28,806 bases of DNA, from contig DHNP01000012.1 of NCBI GenBank assembly GCA_002409585.1, forward strand, positions 1 to 28,806, written 5' to 3'. Under the pieces are notes generated by a model. The model was not told the origin of the DNA, did not search any database, and worked only from the letters and a program-made list of their open reading frames with translations. Shown one piece after another: positions 1 through 6,657 of this stretch. The position numbers and the translations under genes were made by a program. The DNA is from Ruminococcaceae bacterium UBA5413 (GTDB lineage Bacteria; Bacillota; Clostridia; Oscillospirales; Acutalibacteraceae). Each line of letters begins with the position of its first letter. The stretch's first letter is position 1.

Positions 1-1
1 C

Positions 2-388
2 AATTATATCCCGGCGGTGACACTTGATTACATTTACCAAAGGAATAAGCAATCGTCGAATACATCTATTAATACTTTGTCCACCAGTCGTTCTTCTAAG
101 ATTACAAAAACCGTAAAAGAATGGTGTCAAGGTTATGAAGATCTAATATATATTAAGGCCACATATACGGTTACTGGAATTCATGTGAGTTATCCGTCCT
201 CTTGCGATTTATATACAACTGCTTCATTTGATTTGATGGGTGATTATCTCCTAAACATTTCATCTCCTAAATATTCCAAGTTGGATTCCGGGAGAACCCT
301 GGCAGTTAAATATACTGCAAATCTTTTTTATAATGCTATAAATTATAAAAATGTGACGCTTTATGCAGAATTTGCTTATGATGCTTAA
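2..388 (+). CDS. C-terminal part of an unrecognised protein (5' end outside window)
   Basis: The reading frame is open from base 2 with no stop before the window edge. The GTG at 17 is preceded in frame by sense codons (N-Y-I-P-A), so this is most likely the 3' end of a longer gene rather than a 123-residue protein. The visible ~128 residues are Ser/Thr/Tyr/Asn-rich with alternating hydrophobic residues, suggesting a beta-rich, possibly secreted or surface domain. I see no membrane helix or catalytic motif and do not recognise the family. Codon use is AT-rich like the next genes and unlike the downstream core genes. It ends at TAA 386-388 and is followed by a weak terminator-like hairpin. Confidence 0.55.
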   Translation, partial: NYIPAVTLDYIYQRNKQSSNTSINTLSTSRSSKITKTVKEWCQGYEDLIYIKATYTVTGIHVSYPSSCDLYTTASFDLMGDYLLNISSPKYSKLDSGRTLAVKYTANLFYNAINYKNVTLYAEFAYDA

Positions 389-444
389 ATCAGCGGTATA
401 TTGCTAAGCAAGGTTATATCGACAAATAGTAATAGCTAAAAATC

Positions 445-486
445 GGGGCAGTCACATAATTTATGGCTTGCCCCGGATTATTTATA
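445..486 (+). terminator. weak terminator-like hairpin
   Basis: GGGGCA (445-450) pairs with TGCCCC (469-474), extendable by AATC/GATT with one bulged G. The 3' flank is A/T-rich (ATTATTTATATATT) rather than a clean T run. It lies between the first gene and the flippase promoter. Confidence 0.45.
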
Positions 487-491
487 TATTA

Positions 492-520
492 TTGAAAAAA
501 TAAGCAGCTGGTGCTATAAT
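492..520 (+). promoter_or_regulatory. sigma-70-type promoter of the flippase gene
   Basis: TTGAAA (492-497), a 17-nt spacer, then TATAAT (515-520). The start codon is 30 nt downstream of the -10. Confidence 0.65.
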
Positions 521-549
521 ATCCCAAATTAAAATATGGAGAAGATTTC

Positions 550-1872
550 GTGAATAAAAAGAATAGAAGTGTAATTCTGTCGGATTCGTTAAATACTTTT
601 GGGACGAATCTTATTAATACTATAATTCAAGTCTTATCGACGCTTATAATTTTAAGGCGGATTAGGCCAGAGGTAAGCGGCCTGATAGCTTTAGTGCAGC
701 TGTGGGGCGGAGGTTTATGCACAATATTAGGCCTTAGTGTGACAGCGGCAATTATATATTTTGTGTCAAAATATAAAATACAAAACGTAAAACCGTCAAT
801 AAAAAAGCTGACGTTATGTATTTCGTTCATCATCGTATTGATTGGAGCCTGTGTTGTATTCCTGCTCCGGAACAGCTCGTTTTTTAAAGAAACAGCGCCG
901 GTTTACCTTGTTTTTATAGTAGTTTACGGATTGTGTTCATTTATTTTGAGCGTCTGCACTTCAGTTTTAAGGGGCGAAAATAAATTTAGGTCATACAATA
1001 TAATAAATCTTACACAGCAAATCCTCGTAACGCTTCTCGCCATAGGTATAGCTATGATATATACTTCAGCTCTGCTTTGGGTGCTTGGCATAATTGCAAT
1101 TAATGTTATGATGATTATAATTTCGCTGTATTTTATAAACAGAGGGGCAGCACAGAAAGCCGCTTCATCGTTAACAGATAAACATTATGCGACAGCCGGT
1201 AATATGATAAAGTACAGTCTGAAATCGCATGTAAGCAATGTCCTGACATATGTAAATTCAAATTTCGGCGGTTATGTGGTGCAGGGTGCTTACAATATCG
1301 GTGATTACGGTGTATTTAGTAAAGCACTTACCATAATCCAAAAAGTCTGGATTTTGCCGGATGCCGTAAGTCAGGTTATTATGAGCCGCATCGCTGAAAT
1401 GGACAAACGGGAAAATAAACTGCGAATTACGCTAATATCTTCAAAAATCGTCAGCTATATTACAACAATAGCCGCATTTGCATTGCTTTTAATAGCGTAT
1501 GCTTTTGTCCCTACTGTATTTCCAATGTATAAAGGTTTGCTTGAACCACTGAAATTTTTAATTATCGGATGTATTTTTATATCATACTCAAAAATACTTG
1601 GGAATTCCATAGCCGCGTTCGGCAAACCCGAACTTAATATTATACCAACTCTGCTTGGTGTGGTTGTTAATATCATCGCAAGCTTACTGCTTGTGCCGGT
1701 TATGGGCATAAATGGTGTTGCACTTGCTACGTCGCTATCACTGACCGTCCAAAGCTTTTCCAATATAATTATTTTTTGTCGGTTTACACATATCCATGCC
1801 AAAAGGCTATTTCTTCTTGACGACAGTGAAAAAAAGACTTTAAAGAATTTTTTGGTAAGCTTTATTCATTAA
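550..1872 (+). CDS. polysaccharide/lipid-linked oligosaccharide flippase (Wzx-like, MOP superfamily)
   Basis: This 440-residue protein is almost entirely hydrophobic, with about 12 predicted membrane helices and short charged loops. The N-terminal stretch (a Ser/Asn-rich start, then a long helix and an LRRIRPEVSG loop) and the repeated Gly/Asn-containing helices are typical of polysaccharide biosynthesis/export proteins that flip undecaprenyl-linked sugars across the membrane. The start is GTG 550, with GGAG at 538-541 as ribosome binding site and a good promoter at 492-520. No glycosyltransferase or polymerase gene lies next to it, so its substrate cannot be deduced here. It could also be a MATE-like exporter, but the length and helix pattern favour Wzx. 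The gene is markedly AT-rich. Confidence 0.8.
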   Translation: MNKKNRSVILSDSLNTFGTNLINTIIQVLSTLIILRRIRPEVSGLIALVQLWGGGLCTILGLSVTAAIIYFVSKYKIQNVKPSIKKLTLCISFIIVLIGACVVFLLRNSSFFKETAPVYLVFIVVYGLCSFILSVCTSVLRGENKFRSYNIINLTQQILVTLLAIGIAMIYTSALLWVLGIIAINVMMIIISLYFINRGAAQKAASSLTDKHYATAGNMIKYSLKSHVSNVLTYVNSNFGGYVVQGAYNIGDYGVFSKALTIIQKVWILPDAVSQVIMSRIAEMDKRENKLRITLISSKIVSYITTIAAFALLLIAYAFVPTVFPMYKGLLEPLKFLIIGCIFISYSKILGNSIAAFGKPELNIIPTLLGVVVNIIASLLLVPVMGINGVALATSLSLTVQSFSNIIIFCRFTHIHAKRLFLLDDSEKKTLKNFLVSFIH

Positions 1873-1958
1873 AAAAGATTAATGATGTATTAGTTAAGTA
1901 TTTCTAAGTCCTTAAATTAAGTTGTTGTTTGCGAACAAATCAGTGGGGGGATTTGGCT

Positions 1959-2372
1959 ATGAAGAAAAAACGAAAGAGAGTCATCATTGTTGCTGGAGCT
2001 ATTATACTGCTGTGCATAATCCCTTTTGTCACTGTTAAACCACCCAAACTTGACGCTGATAAAATTAACCGAATTGAATTTGCAACACTTCCGTCACCGC
2101 CCAGGGAAAAAATAATTACTAAGAAAAGTGACATACAAAAGATTGCTTCAATCATGAATGGACTCAATCTTACCCCAAGAATACCTATATCAAATCCCGC
2201 CGGTACGTCTGTATGGATTAATACATCAGGAAGCCAAACATTGAATATATCGGTCACAGGAGGAAATATTGTACAAATAAATAAGCTGTCTTTTAAATGT
2301 AATGAGGATGCCGCGAAAAAAATGCAGGAACTGTATAAAACACTTGACTACCGGGAAAAGAAATATCCTTAA
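1959..2372 (+). CDS. small membrane-anchored protein of unknown function
   Basis: This 137-residue protein has a Lys/Arg-rich N-terminus (KKKRKR), one hydrophobic helix (about residues 8-26) and an extracytoplasmic remainder with alternating hydrophobic residues, consistent with a beta-rich domain. The ATG at 1959 is preferred over an in-frame TTG at 1929 because GTGGGGGGA at 1943-1951 is a strong ribosome binding site about 8 nt upstream. The layout (single anchor, then an 'IxRIEF...KxDIxKI' region) recalls small DUF5301-like Firmicutes proteins, but that is a weak impression only. It is followed 23 nt later by another single-helix protein, so the two may be co-transcribed. Confidence 0.6.
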   Translation: MKKKRKRVIIVAGAIILLCIIPFVTVKPPKLDADKINRIEFATLPSPPREKIITKKSDIQKIASIMNGLNLTPRIPISNPAGTSVWINTSGSQTLNISVTGGNIVQINKLSFKCNEDAAKKMQELYKTLDYREKKYP

Positions 2373-2395
2373 TCAAATATGAGGATAAGAAACTT

Positions 2396-2668
2396 ATGAA
2401 AAAACTGTTTAAAAAGCCTAAATACAAAATATGTCTGTTTTTAGTTCTGGTATGCTTATTTTGGTTTTTGCATTTGATATTTGCACCTGATATAAATGTG
2501 AAAACACTTGGCTATGTAAAGAACGGCGTACGTGTTCATTGCAGTGGTTTTGATATTCCGTCAGGCACAACCAAAGTAAAGGTTGGTTGGAGTAGTGCCT
2601 ATGTTACTACTGTAGCTAAGGGCAAAATGTCAATGGCAAGTGCGTCACAAACTGTTACGCTTAAATAA
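2396..2668 (+). CDS. small membrane-anchored protein of unknown function
   Basis: This 90-residue protein has a positively charged start (KKLFKKPKYK) and a hydrophobic helix at about residues 12-30, then a ~60-residue extracytoplasmic tail rich in Val/Gly/Thr/Ser. The tail may be a small beta domain. The start is ATG 2396 with GAGG at 2381-2384. It follows the 1959-2372 gene closely and is closed by a strong terminator at 2693-2732, so the two form a likely bicistronic unit. No family was recognised. Confidence 0.55.
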   Translation: MKKLFKKPKYKICLFLVLVCLFWFLHLIFAPDINVKTLGYVKNGVRVHCSGFDIPSGTTKVKVGWSSAYVTTVAKGKMSMASASQTVTLK

Positions 2669-2692
2669 CATCTGCAAATAGCAATCGGCCGT

Positions 2693-2732
2693 GGATAAGG
2701 TGCACGATTTGTGTGCTTTATCCATTTGTTTT
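2693..2732 (+). terminator. rho-independent terminator
   Basis: A 13-bp stem (2693-2705 with 2711-2723, including G-U pairs) with loop GATTT is followed by ATTTGTTTT. It ends the unit made of the two small anchored proteins. Confidence 0.8.
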
Positions 2733-2754
2733 AAAGCTGATACTATGTTACAAT
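2726..2754 (+). promoter_or_regulatory. possible promoter of the 65-residue gene
   Basis: TTGTTT (2726-2731), a 17-nt spacer, then TACAAT (2749-2754). It sits directly behind the terminator and 24 nt before the start codon. Confidence 0.4.
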
Positions 2755-2777
2755 TTACTACGATAGGGGGCAGTAAT

Positions 2778-2975
2778 GTGAAAAAAGATGAATTACTACA
2801 GGCATTGCGCCAGCAGGATATTAAGGCAGATATTGAAAATGGGCCAACTGCCATCGTTATGTCGAATGGAAGGAAAAGAACCCGTGCCATAGTAACAAAG
2901 AGTGGCGATAATGTCATGGTGACAGCGGGCAGGGTTTTTAAGCGCAAACAGTGCATAAGCCTGTCCGACCTTTGA
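2778..2975 (+). CDS. small hypothetical cytosolic protein
   Basis: The 65-residue product starts at GTG 2778, with ATAGGGGG (2763-2770) as a strong ribosome binding site. A longer frame from 2691 is rejected because it would be translated through the terminator hairpin at 2693-2732. The protein is hydrophilic and predicted mixed alpha/beta: an N-terminal amphipathic helix (KKDELLQALRQQDIKADI), then a beta-rich Lys/Arg-containing segment. It has no membrane helix, cysteine cluster or recognised motif. The stop lies inside a perfect inverted repeat (2961-2987). Confidence 0.55.
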   Translation: MKKDELLQALRQQDIKADIENGPTAIVMSNGRKRTRAIVTKSGDNVMVTAGRVFKRKQCISLSDL

Positions 2976-2987
2976 TAAATCGGACAG
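2961..2987. repeat. perfect 8-bp inverted repeat over a stop codon
   Basis: CTGTCCGA (2961-2968) and TCGGACAG (2980-2987) are separated by 11 nt. The TGA stop (2973-2975) lies in the loop. There is no T tract, so it is not a standard terminator; it may stabilise the 3' end of the mRNA. Confidence 0.5.
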
Positions 2988-3031
2988 AAACAGATAAACT
3001 CAATCATATTTAGGCGAAAGTGTAAATTACG

Positions 3032-3376
3032 TTGAAAAACATAATTATTCAACACAAATATACAAATAGTTATAAAAAACAGCCGTATGAAAGTGCGGAT
3101 GATCTTTTTTGGCTGTGGGCTGTAACGAGTGAAATTCATACGGCGGGGCTTATGGAGTGCGACTATCTTCCCATACAACCCGGGAACGGTATTTTTTATT
3201 ATATTTACAGGTTTCTGGATACTGCTTTTTTTCTGCTTTTGTTTGCTCTACTTGTCATTTTGCTTTTGCCTGGCCTTATACCGCTAAAGGAATGGTCCCT
3301 GGGTATTTTAGTAGGCGGCGTTATACTCCGCGCAATAGGCGACCATAAATACCGCCCTAAAAAACCGGAAGGATAA
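3032..3376 (+). CDS. small two-helix membrane protein of unknown function
   Basis: This frame encodes 114 residues: a soluble N-terminal ~55 residues rich in charged and aromatic residues, two hydrophobic helices (about 62-82 and 88-103) and a basic tail ending KYRPKKPEG. The start is uncertain. TTG 3032 has only a poor upstream Shine-Dalgarno, whereas an internal ATG at 3152 is preceded by GGCGGGG and would leave a 74-residue two-helix protein. No family was recognised. It is followed by a good terminator at 3409-3437. It is the last member of the AT-rich block. Confidence 0.5.
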   Translation: MKNIIIQHKYTNSYKKQPYESADDLFWLWAVTSEIHTAGLMECDYLPIQPGNGIFYYIYRFLDTAFFLLLFALLVILLLPGLIPLKEWSLGILVGGVILRAIGDHKYRPKKPEG

Positions 3377-3408
3377 TTCACCTGCCGGTAAAATATTGCC
3401 TAATCAGC

Positions 3409-3437
3409 CCAGCGCTGTACACGCTGGACTTTTGCTG
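3409..3437 (+). terminator. rho-independent terminator
   Basis: CCAGCG (3409-3414) pairs with CGCTGG (3422-3427) around a 7-nt loop, followed by ACTTTTGCTGTTTG. Confidence 0.65.
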
Positions 3438-3503
3438 TTTGTTATGGTAAACTGAAAATGTATTTAAAGCTATTTTAGTCTGAAGTAAAAGAGGGGTAAT
3501 AAC

Positions 3504-3758
3504 TTGGAATACCGTTATAAAACGCACGGCACATGCTCACGCCAAATAATTTTAGACGTGGACGGGGATACCGTAAAGTCGGTAAAATTTATAGGCGGGT
3601 GCGACGGCAACACCAAAGGGATAAGCGCCCTTGTCAAGGGCATGAAAACCGATGAAGTCATAAGGCACTTAAAAGGCATACGCTGCGGCATGAAGCCGAC
3701 GTCCTGCCCTGACCAGCTTGCCGAGGCGCTGATGCAGGCAGGGGCAAAGCGTACGTGA
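3504..3758 (+). CDS. TSCPD domain-containing protein (TIGR03905-like)
   Basis: This 84-residue protein carries the name-giving Thr-Ser-Cys-Pro-Asp motif at 66-70, followed by QLAEAL. It has conserved-looking cysteines at 11, 33, 61 and 68 and a GGCDGNTKGI segment at 31-40. The TSCPD fold also occurs at the C-terminus of class II ribonucleotide reductases. Stand-alone short forms like this one are common in Clostridia and have no established function. Paired cysteines suggest metal binding (inference). The start is TTG 3504 with GAGGGG at 3491-3496. Monocistronic, between two terminators. Confidence 0.88.
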   Translation: MEYRYKTHGTCSRQIILDVDGDTVKSVKFIGGCDGNTKGISALVKGMKTDEVIRHLKGIRCGMKPTSCPDQLAEALMQAGAKRT

Positions 3759-3832
3759 CGCCGATGGCCGTAACTGCAAGATGATACGCTATGTATTATA
3801 AAATGACAATATAAGCCTTTGTAAATAAAACA

Positions 3833-3871
3833 TTCCGCGCCAGGTGAAAATACCGGACGCGGAAATTGTTT
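3833..3871. terminator. bidirectional terminator between convergent genes
   Basis: TTCCGCG (3833-3839) pairs with CGCGGAA (3858-3864), with inner CC/GG and GGT/ACC pairs. ATTGTTTTCT follows on the + strand and TGTTTTATTTAC on the minus strand. It separates the TSCPD gene (+) from the stress-protein gene (-). Confidence 0.75.
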
Positions 3872-3893
3872 TCTAACTTATAAAATTCGGGTT

Positions 3894-4337
3894 TTAGTGC
3901 TGGGGCACGAGCCTTTTGGCTGTCTTTTCGTCACTTTCAGACGGGCAGATATTGTAGATGGTTCCGTCGCGGGTAACCATGGTAATCTGCAGTTTTGGCA
4001 GAAGTTTATGTAATATTTCCACAAATCCGTTAACCTGTGTTTCCTGCATGCCTGTCACTATGTGGCACGCCCTTATTTTTTTTGCAAAACCCGCCGCAAT
4101 GACCGGCGCATCGTCATGAAAATAGACCGTCATTTCGGCATCTGCGCTTCTGGCTGTCTGACGCAGGTACTCAAGCTCTTTACCGTTAGCGTCAAAACCT
4201 GCCGACACGGGCTGTACCGACAGCACGTGCATGGAAGCGGAGCGCTCGTCGGCAATTTTCCTGCCTTCGCGGATTAGCCGGTCGCAGTCGCGCTGCCCGG
4301 TAACGCAAACAAGAACCGCCGCTTTGCATTTGCTCAA
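3894..4337 (-). CDS. universal stress protein / KdpD-type USP-like protein
   Basis: The 147-residue product starts at TTG 4337, preceded on the minus strand by a textbook AAAGGAGG 7 nt away. A longer frame reaching 4430 has no such signal. The beginning (CKAAVLVCVTGQRDCDRLI) and the alternating strand/helix pattern (VHVLSVQPV-like strand near residues 36-42, 'ACHIVTG' near 100) match the Rossmann-like Usp fold, closest to the USP domain that follows the sensor region of KdpD kinases. No kinase or KdpD N-terminal domain is present, so it is a stand-alone domain. Nucleotide binding is plausible but the Gly-rich ATP loop of UspA is not evident. Unknown partner. Confidence 0.7.
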   Translation of the reverse strand: MSKCKAAVLVCVTGQRDCDRLIREGRKIADERSASMHVLSVQPVSAGFDANGKELEYLRQTARSADAEMTVYFHDDAPVIAAGFAKKIRACHIVTGMQETQVNGFVEILHKLLPKLQITMVTRDGTIYNICPSESDEKTAKRLVPQH

Positions 4338-4661
4338 AATATGACCTCCTTTTACACCGCACAAAGGAAAAGGCCGCAGACCCGTATATGGCGCAATGCC
4401 TTTCCCACTTACCGGTAATAAGTTTAACACGTTAACCCTAACTATGTTGGAACAGTTGTTGTATAAATTATTAACATATTGTTAATTAATAAGTGAAAAT
4501 TTTTGTGCTAAATAACTACCGCATATATATAATAGCATATTTTTTGTGCAAATGCAAATATAAAAAGTAACTTTTTATACCCGCAATAAAATAAATATTT
4601 CAATACTTACAGTTTAGTACATTAATATGAATACGTTTTTAAGGGACGGATAATTTTTGCC
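4338..4661. other. AT-rich intergenic region with a palindrome
   Basis: No gene is supported between the stress-protein start and the small-ORF terminator. The region is strongly AT-rich. The one ordered element is a near-operator palindrome TTAACA-TAT-TGTTAA at 4471-4485, roughly 135 bp upstream of the minus-strand stress gene. It may hold that gene's promoter, but no clear -35/-10 pair was found. Confidence 0.4.
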
Positions 4662-4690
4662 GTAAAAACACCCGCCCCGACCGGCGGGAG
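4662..4690 (-). terminator. rho-independent terminator of the small-ORF unit
   Basis: On the minus strand CCCGCC (4688-4683) pairs with GGCGGG (4676-4671), followed by TGTTTTTAC. It lies 12 nt after the stop of the 42-residue ORF. Confidence 0.75.
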
Positions 4691-4702
4691 AAAAGCTCGC
4701 TT

Positions 4703-4831
4703 TCACGGTGCCGGTTTGGCGTTCTTGCCGCCGTGCTTTGCCTTGCCTTTTATCTCCGGAACCGGCGGGGCGCTGTTACGCTGTCTGGCGTGCGTTTGCT
4801 CCGGACGTTTCATCCCTTTTTTAGGCAACAT
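4703..4831 (-). CDS. very small basic protein, 42 residues
   Basis: ATG at 4831-4829 is preceded by GAGG 6 nt upstream (minus strand) and the frame ends at TGA 4705-4703. The product begins MLPKKGMKRPEQTHARQR and continues Pro/Lys/Gly-rich (PPVPEIKGKAKHGGKN) with no hydrophobic core. It is strongly basic and probably disordered. The strong Shine-Dalgarno, the immediate terminator at 4662-4690 and the similar small ORF 41 nt upstream support a real gene. My impression is that similar short 'KKGMKRP...GKAKHG' proteins occur in other Clostridia, but this was not checked. Function unknown; a nucleic-acid or spore role would fit the charge only as inference. Confidence 0.6.
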   Translation of the reverse strand: MLPKKGMKRPEQTHARQRNSAPPVPEIKGKAKHGGKNAKPAP

Positions 4832-4872
4832 TAACCACCTCGTTAAAAAATATCAGTCTTAAGCTTTCATGG

Positions 4873-5013
4873 TCAGAAAGCTGGGTTGTCATCGTCTTCA
4901 CCTTCTTTTGGCGTCATTGGCTTCCATTTTGCAGAAACTTCTTTTTCATGCGCCGATTTGCGGTTTTCGCTTACCTTTTTACGGCTGCTTTTGCCTTTAA
5001 CCTGCTTGCCCAT
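4873..5013 (-). CDS. very small basic/acidic-tailed protein, 46 residues
   Basis: ATG at 5013-5011 has a strong GAGGGAGG Shine-Dalgarno 9 nt upstream on the minus strand, and the frame ends at TGA 4875-4873. The product is Lys/Arg/Ser-rich in its first half (MGKQVKGKSSRKKVSENRKS), then has a WKPM motif and an acidic end (EGEDDDNPAF). It has no signal peptide or membrane helix. It is the first gene of an apparent two-gene unit with the 42-residue ORF downstream. No function recognised. Confidence 0.6.
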   Translation of the reverse strand: MGKQVKGKSSRKKVSENRKSAHEKEVSAKWKPMTPKEGEDDDNPAF

Positions 5014-5094
5014 AATATGTGGCCTCCCTCAAATATTATACTGCCCTTACAGCCGGAATTATATTTTACGCGGTTTAAGCTGTTTTCCGCAGAA

Positions 5095-5133
5095 CCGCCA
5101 AAATATTAATATATTCGTTTTGGCGGATATAAT
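5095..5133 (+). promoter_or_regulatory. inverted repeat abutting a -10 element upstream of the deacetylase gene
   Basis: CCGCCAAAA (5095-5103) and TTTTGGCGG (5118-5126) form a perfect 9-bp inverted repeat with a 14-nt AT-rich centre. TATAAT follows at 5128-5133, one base after the right arm. The -35 position falls inside the repeat and is weak. The arrangement looks like a repressor or activator site over a promoter for the + strand gene, about 150 nt before its start. It could also act on the divergent small-ORF unit. Confidence 0.5.
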
Positions 5134-5285
5134 ACATGCGTACCCTAAGTTTTTAAGCGGCTTAGCATGATGAGGTAGACGTTACATATAAAAGAAAAAT
5201 TTTCAGTTCGGTGCCTCCTGTCATAAGAAAGCGAAAAGGGCAGATACTATAAAATATAAACGATACGGGAGGCGCTTTATGGCGG

Positions 5286-6149
5286 ATGGCTTTTTGGAAA
5301 AGGGCAGCGGCGGTAATAATTGCGGCCGCGCTTATTGTTTCGTGTGTTTTTGCTTCAGGTGACCTGAGCGTTGCGCAGGCTAAGGCGGACGGCGTTATAG
5401 TGCCGATTTTCATGTACCATGAAGTCAAGCCCTCAAAAACGCGGAAGGACGTCATTACGCCTTACGAGTTTGAGAGCGACATAAAATACCTTAACGGCTG
5501 CGGCTACACGGCGATAACAATGACAGAGCTTATAGACTATGTGGACGGCAAGGGGACTTTGCCTGAAAAACCCATAATTATCACTTTTGACGACGGCTAT
5601 TACAACAATTACGTTTATGTATATCCGATATTAAAAAAATATAACGTAAAAATAGTTTTTTCCATCATAGGCAAAAACACGGACGATTTTACAGAATACC
5701 CGTCTGAAAATATAGATTATTCGCACGCTACGTGGCCGCAGATAGACGAGATGCTGTCGTCGGGGCTTGTGGAGCTGCAGAACCATACGTATAATCTTCA
5801 TTCTATTTCTAAGAAACGTTTCGGCTGCCGGATAAATAAAGGCGAAACGGCCGTGCATTATGAAAAGGTGCTTACTGATGATATTGGGAAGCTGCAGGAT
5901 GAAATTTTACTGCACACCGGCAAAGCGCCGAACACGTTTACTTACCCTTACGGCAAAGTCAGTAAGGAGTCATATCCCGTTATAAAAAAACTTGGGTTCA
6001 GGGCGAGCCTTACATGCGACTACGGCGTAAATATTATAACTAAAGACAGCGAAGTGCTGTACAACCTTAAGCGCGTGTGCAGGGTGCATGGGGTACCTAT
6101 AAAAACCGGCCTTAAAGAGGTAATGAAAACGCTTAAGTACAGGGAATAA
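5286..6149 (+). CDS. secreted polysaccharide deacetylase (CE4/NodB family)
   Basis: This 287-residue enzyme would remove acetyl groups from an extracellular amino-sugar polymer (peptidoglycan or a surface polysaccharide). Residues 1-32 form a signal peptide or anchor. The catalytic domain shows FMYHEV (42-47), the TFDDGY motif (100-105; D102 base, D103 metal), the metal-binding H-T-x3-L-H motif (H167, H172) and TYPYG (219-223). The pattern resembles IcaB/PgaB-like deacetylases. The start is odd: GGGAGG (5267-5272) is optimally spaced for an out-of-frame ATG at 5279, whereas the in-frame ATG 5286 is 13 nt away. No in-frame alternative start exists. A strong terminator follows at once. Confidence 0.9.
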   Translation: MAFWKRAAAVIIAAALIVSCVFASGDLSVAQAKADGVIVPIFMYHEVKPSKTRKDVITPYEFESDIKYLNGCGYTAITMTELIDYVDGKGTLPEKPIIITFDDGYYNNYVYVYPILKKYNVKIVFSIIGKNTDDFTEYPSENIDYSHATWPQIDEMLSSGLVELQNHTYNLHSISKKRFGCRINKGETAVHYEKVLTDDIGKLQDEILLHTGKAPNTFTYPYGKVSKESYPVIKKLGFRASLTCDYGVNIITKDSEVLYNLKRVCRVHGVPIKTGLKEVMKTLKYRE

Positions 6150-6151
6150 AA

Positions 6152-6184
6152 AATCAACCGCCCAAAACGGCGGCTGATTTTTTG
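6152..6184. terminator. bidirectional rho-independent terminator
   Basis: AATCA-A-CCGCC (6152-6162) pairs with GGCGG-C-TGATT (6169-6179). T runs occur on both strands (TTTTTTG on +, TTTTTTATT on -). It separates the deacetylase gene from the convergent GerQ-like gene. Confidence 0.85.
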
Positions 6185-6191
6185 TAAGGCG

Positions 6192-6641
6192 TCATTCGTA
6201 AATGGTGATAAACTTTATGGTGAAGAAGTCGCATACGAGCAGGTCGTCGCTCATAGCCTCCTGCAAAAGCACGTAGTTTGCCCCGACCCCGAGGAGTTTG
6301 CCCATCTTGTCAAGAAATGAATTTGTACCTATGAGGAACTGTATGCGCACTCTTTTGCCTATCTGCGTGCGCAGGAAACCGTTAAGGTACTGCATGCTTT
6401 CCGTCGTAACGGGTGCAGGCATAGTCAGGTCGGTTATGGGGGCGCTTTGCTGGCTTTGGTTTTGCCGCGGCGTTTCGGCGGAAGGGGCGCGCAGGGTGGG
6501 AAGCGTATTTTGGATATACGGGTTTTGCTGCGTTCCCCCGGTTACCTGCCCCGCGGAAGGAGTGACGGCGCTTTGGCCGCCTTGACCGCTTTGGTCGCTG
6601 CAGCCGTAAACAGCGCTGTAACCGGGAATCTGGTAATACAT
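6192..6641 (-). CDS. GerQ-like spore coat protein
   Basis: This 149-residue protein has a Gln/Ser/Pro/Thr-rich, low-complexity N-terminal half. Its compact C-terminal domain (from about residue 83: SMQYLNGFLRTQIGKRVR, 'GVGANYVLLQEA', 'LLVCDFFTIKFITIY') resembles the conserved C-terminal region of GerQ/YwdL and its clostridial relatives. In Bacillus subtilis GerQ is an inner-coat protein required for correct placement of the germination lytic enzyme CwlJ. Here a CwlJ-like hydrolase gene lies immediately upstream in the same direction, and its stop overlaps this gene's AAAGGAGG ribosome binding site. That context supports the call. The N-terminal half is not conserved by eye. Start ATG 6641. 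Confidence 0.7.
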   Translation of the reverse strand: MYYQIPGYSAVYGCSDQSGQGGQSAVTPSAGQVTGGTQQNPYIQNTLPTLRAPSAETPRQNQSQQSAPITDLTMPAPVTTESMQYLNGFLRTQIGKRVRIQFLIGTNSFLDKMGKLLGVGANYVLLQEAMSDDLLVCDFFTIKFITIYE

Positions 6642-6657
6642 TTTATACCGCCTCCTT

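Noticed and set aside
2645..3178. 177-codon minus-strand frame across the small + strand genes.
   Set aside because: It crosses the terminator at 2693-2732 and has no ribosome binding site, while the + strand 65-residue ORF has a strong one.
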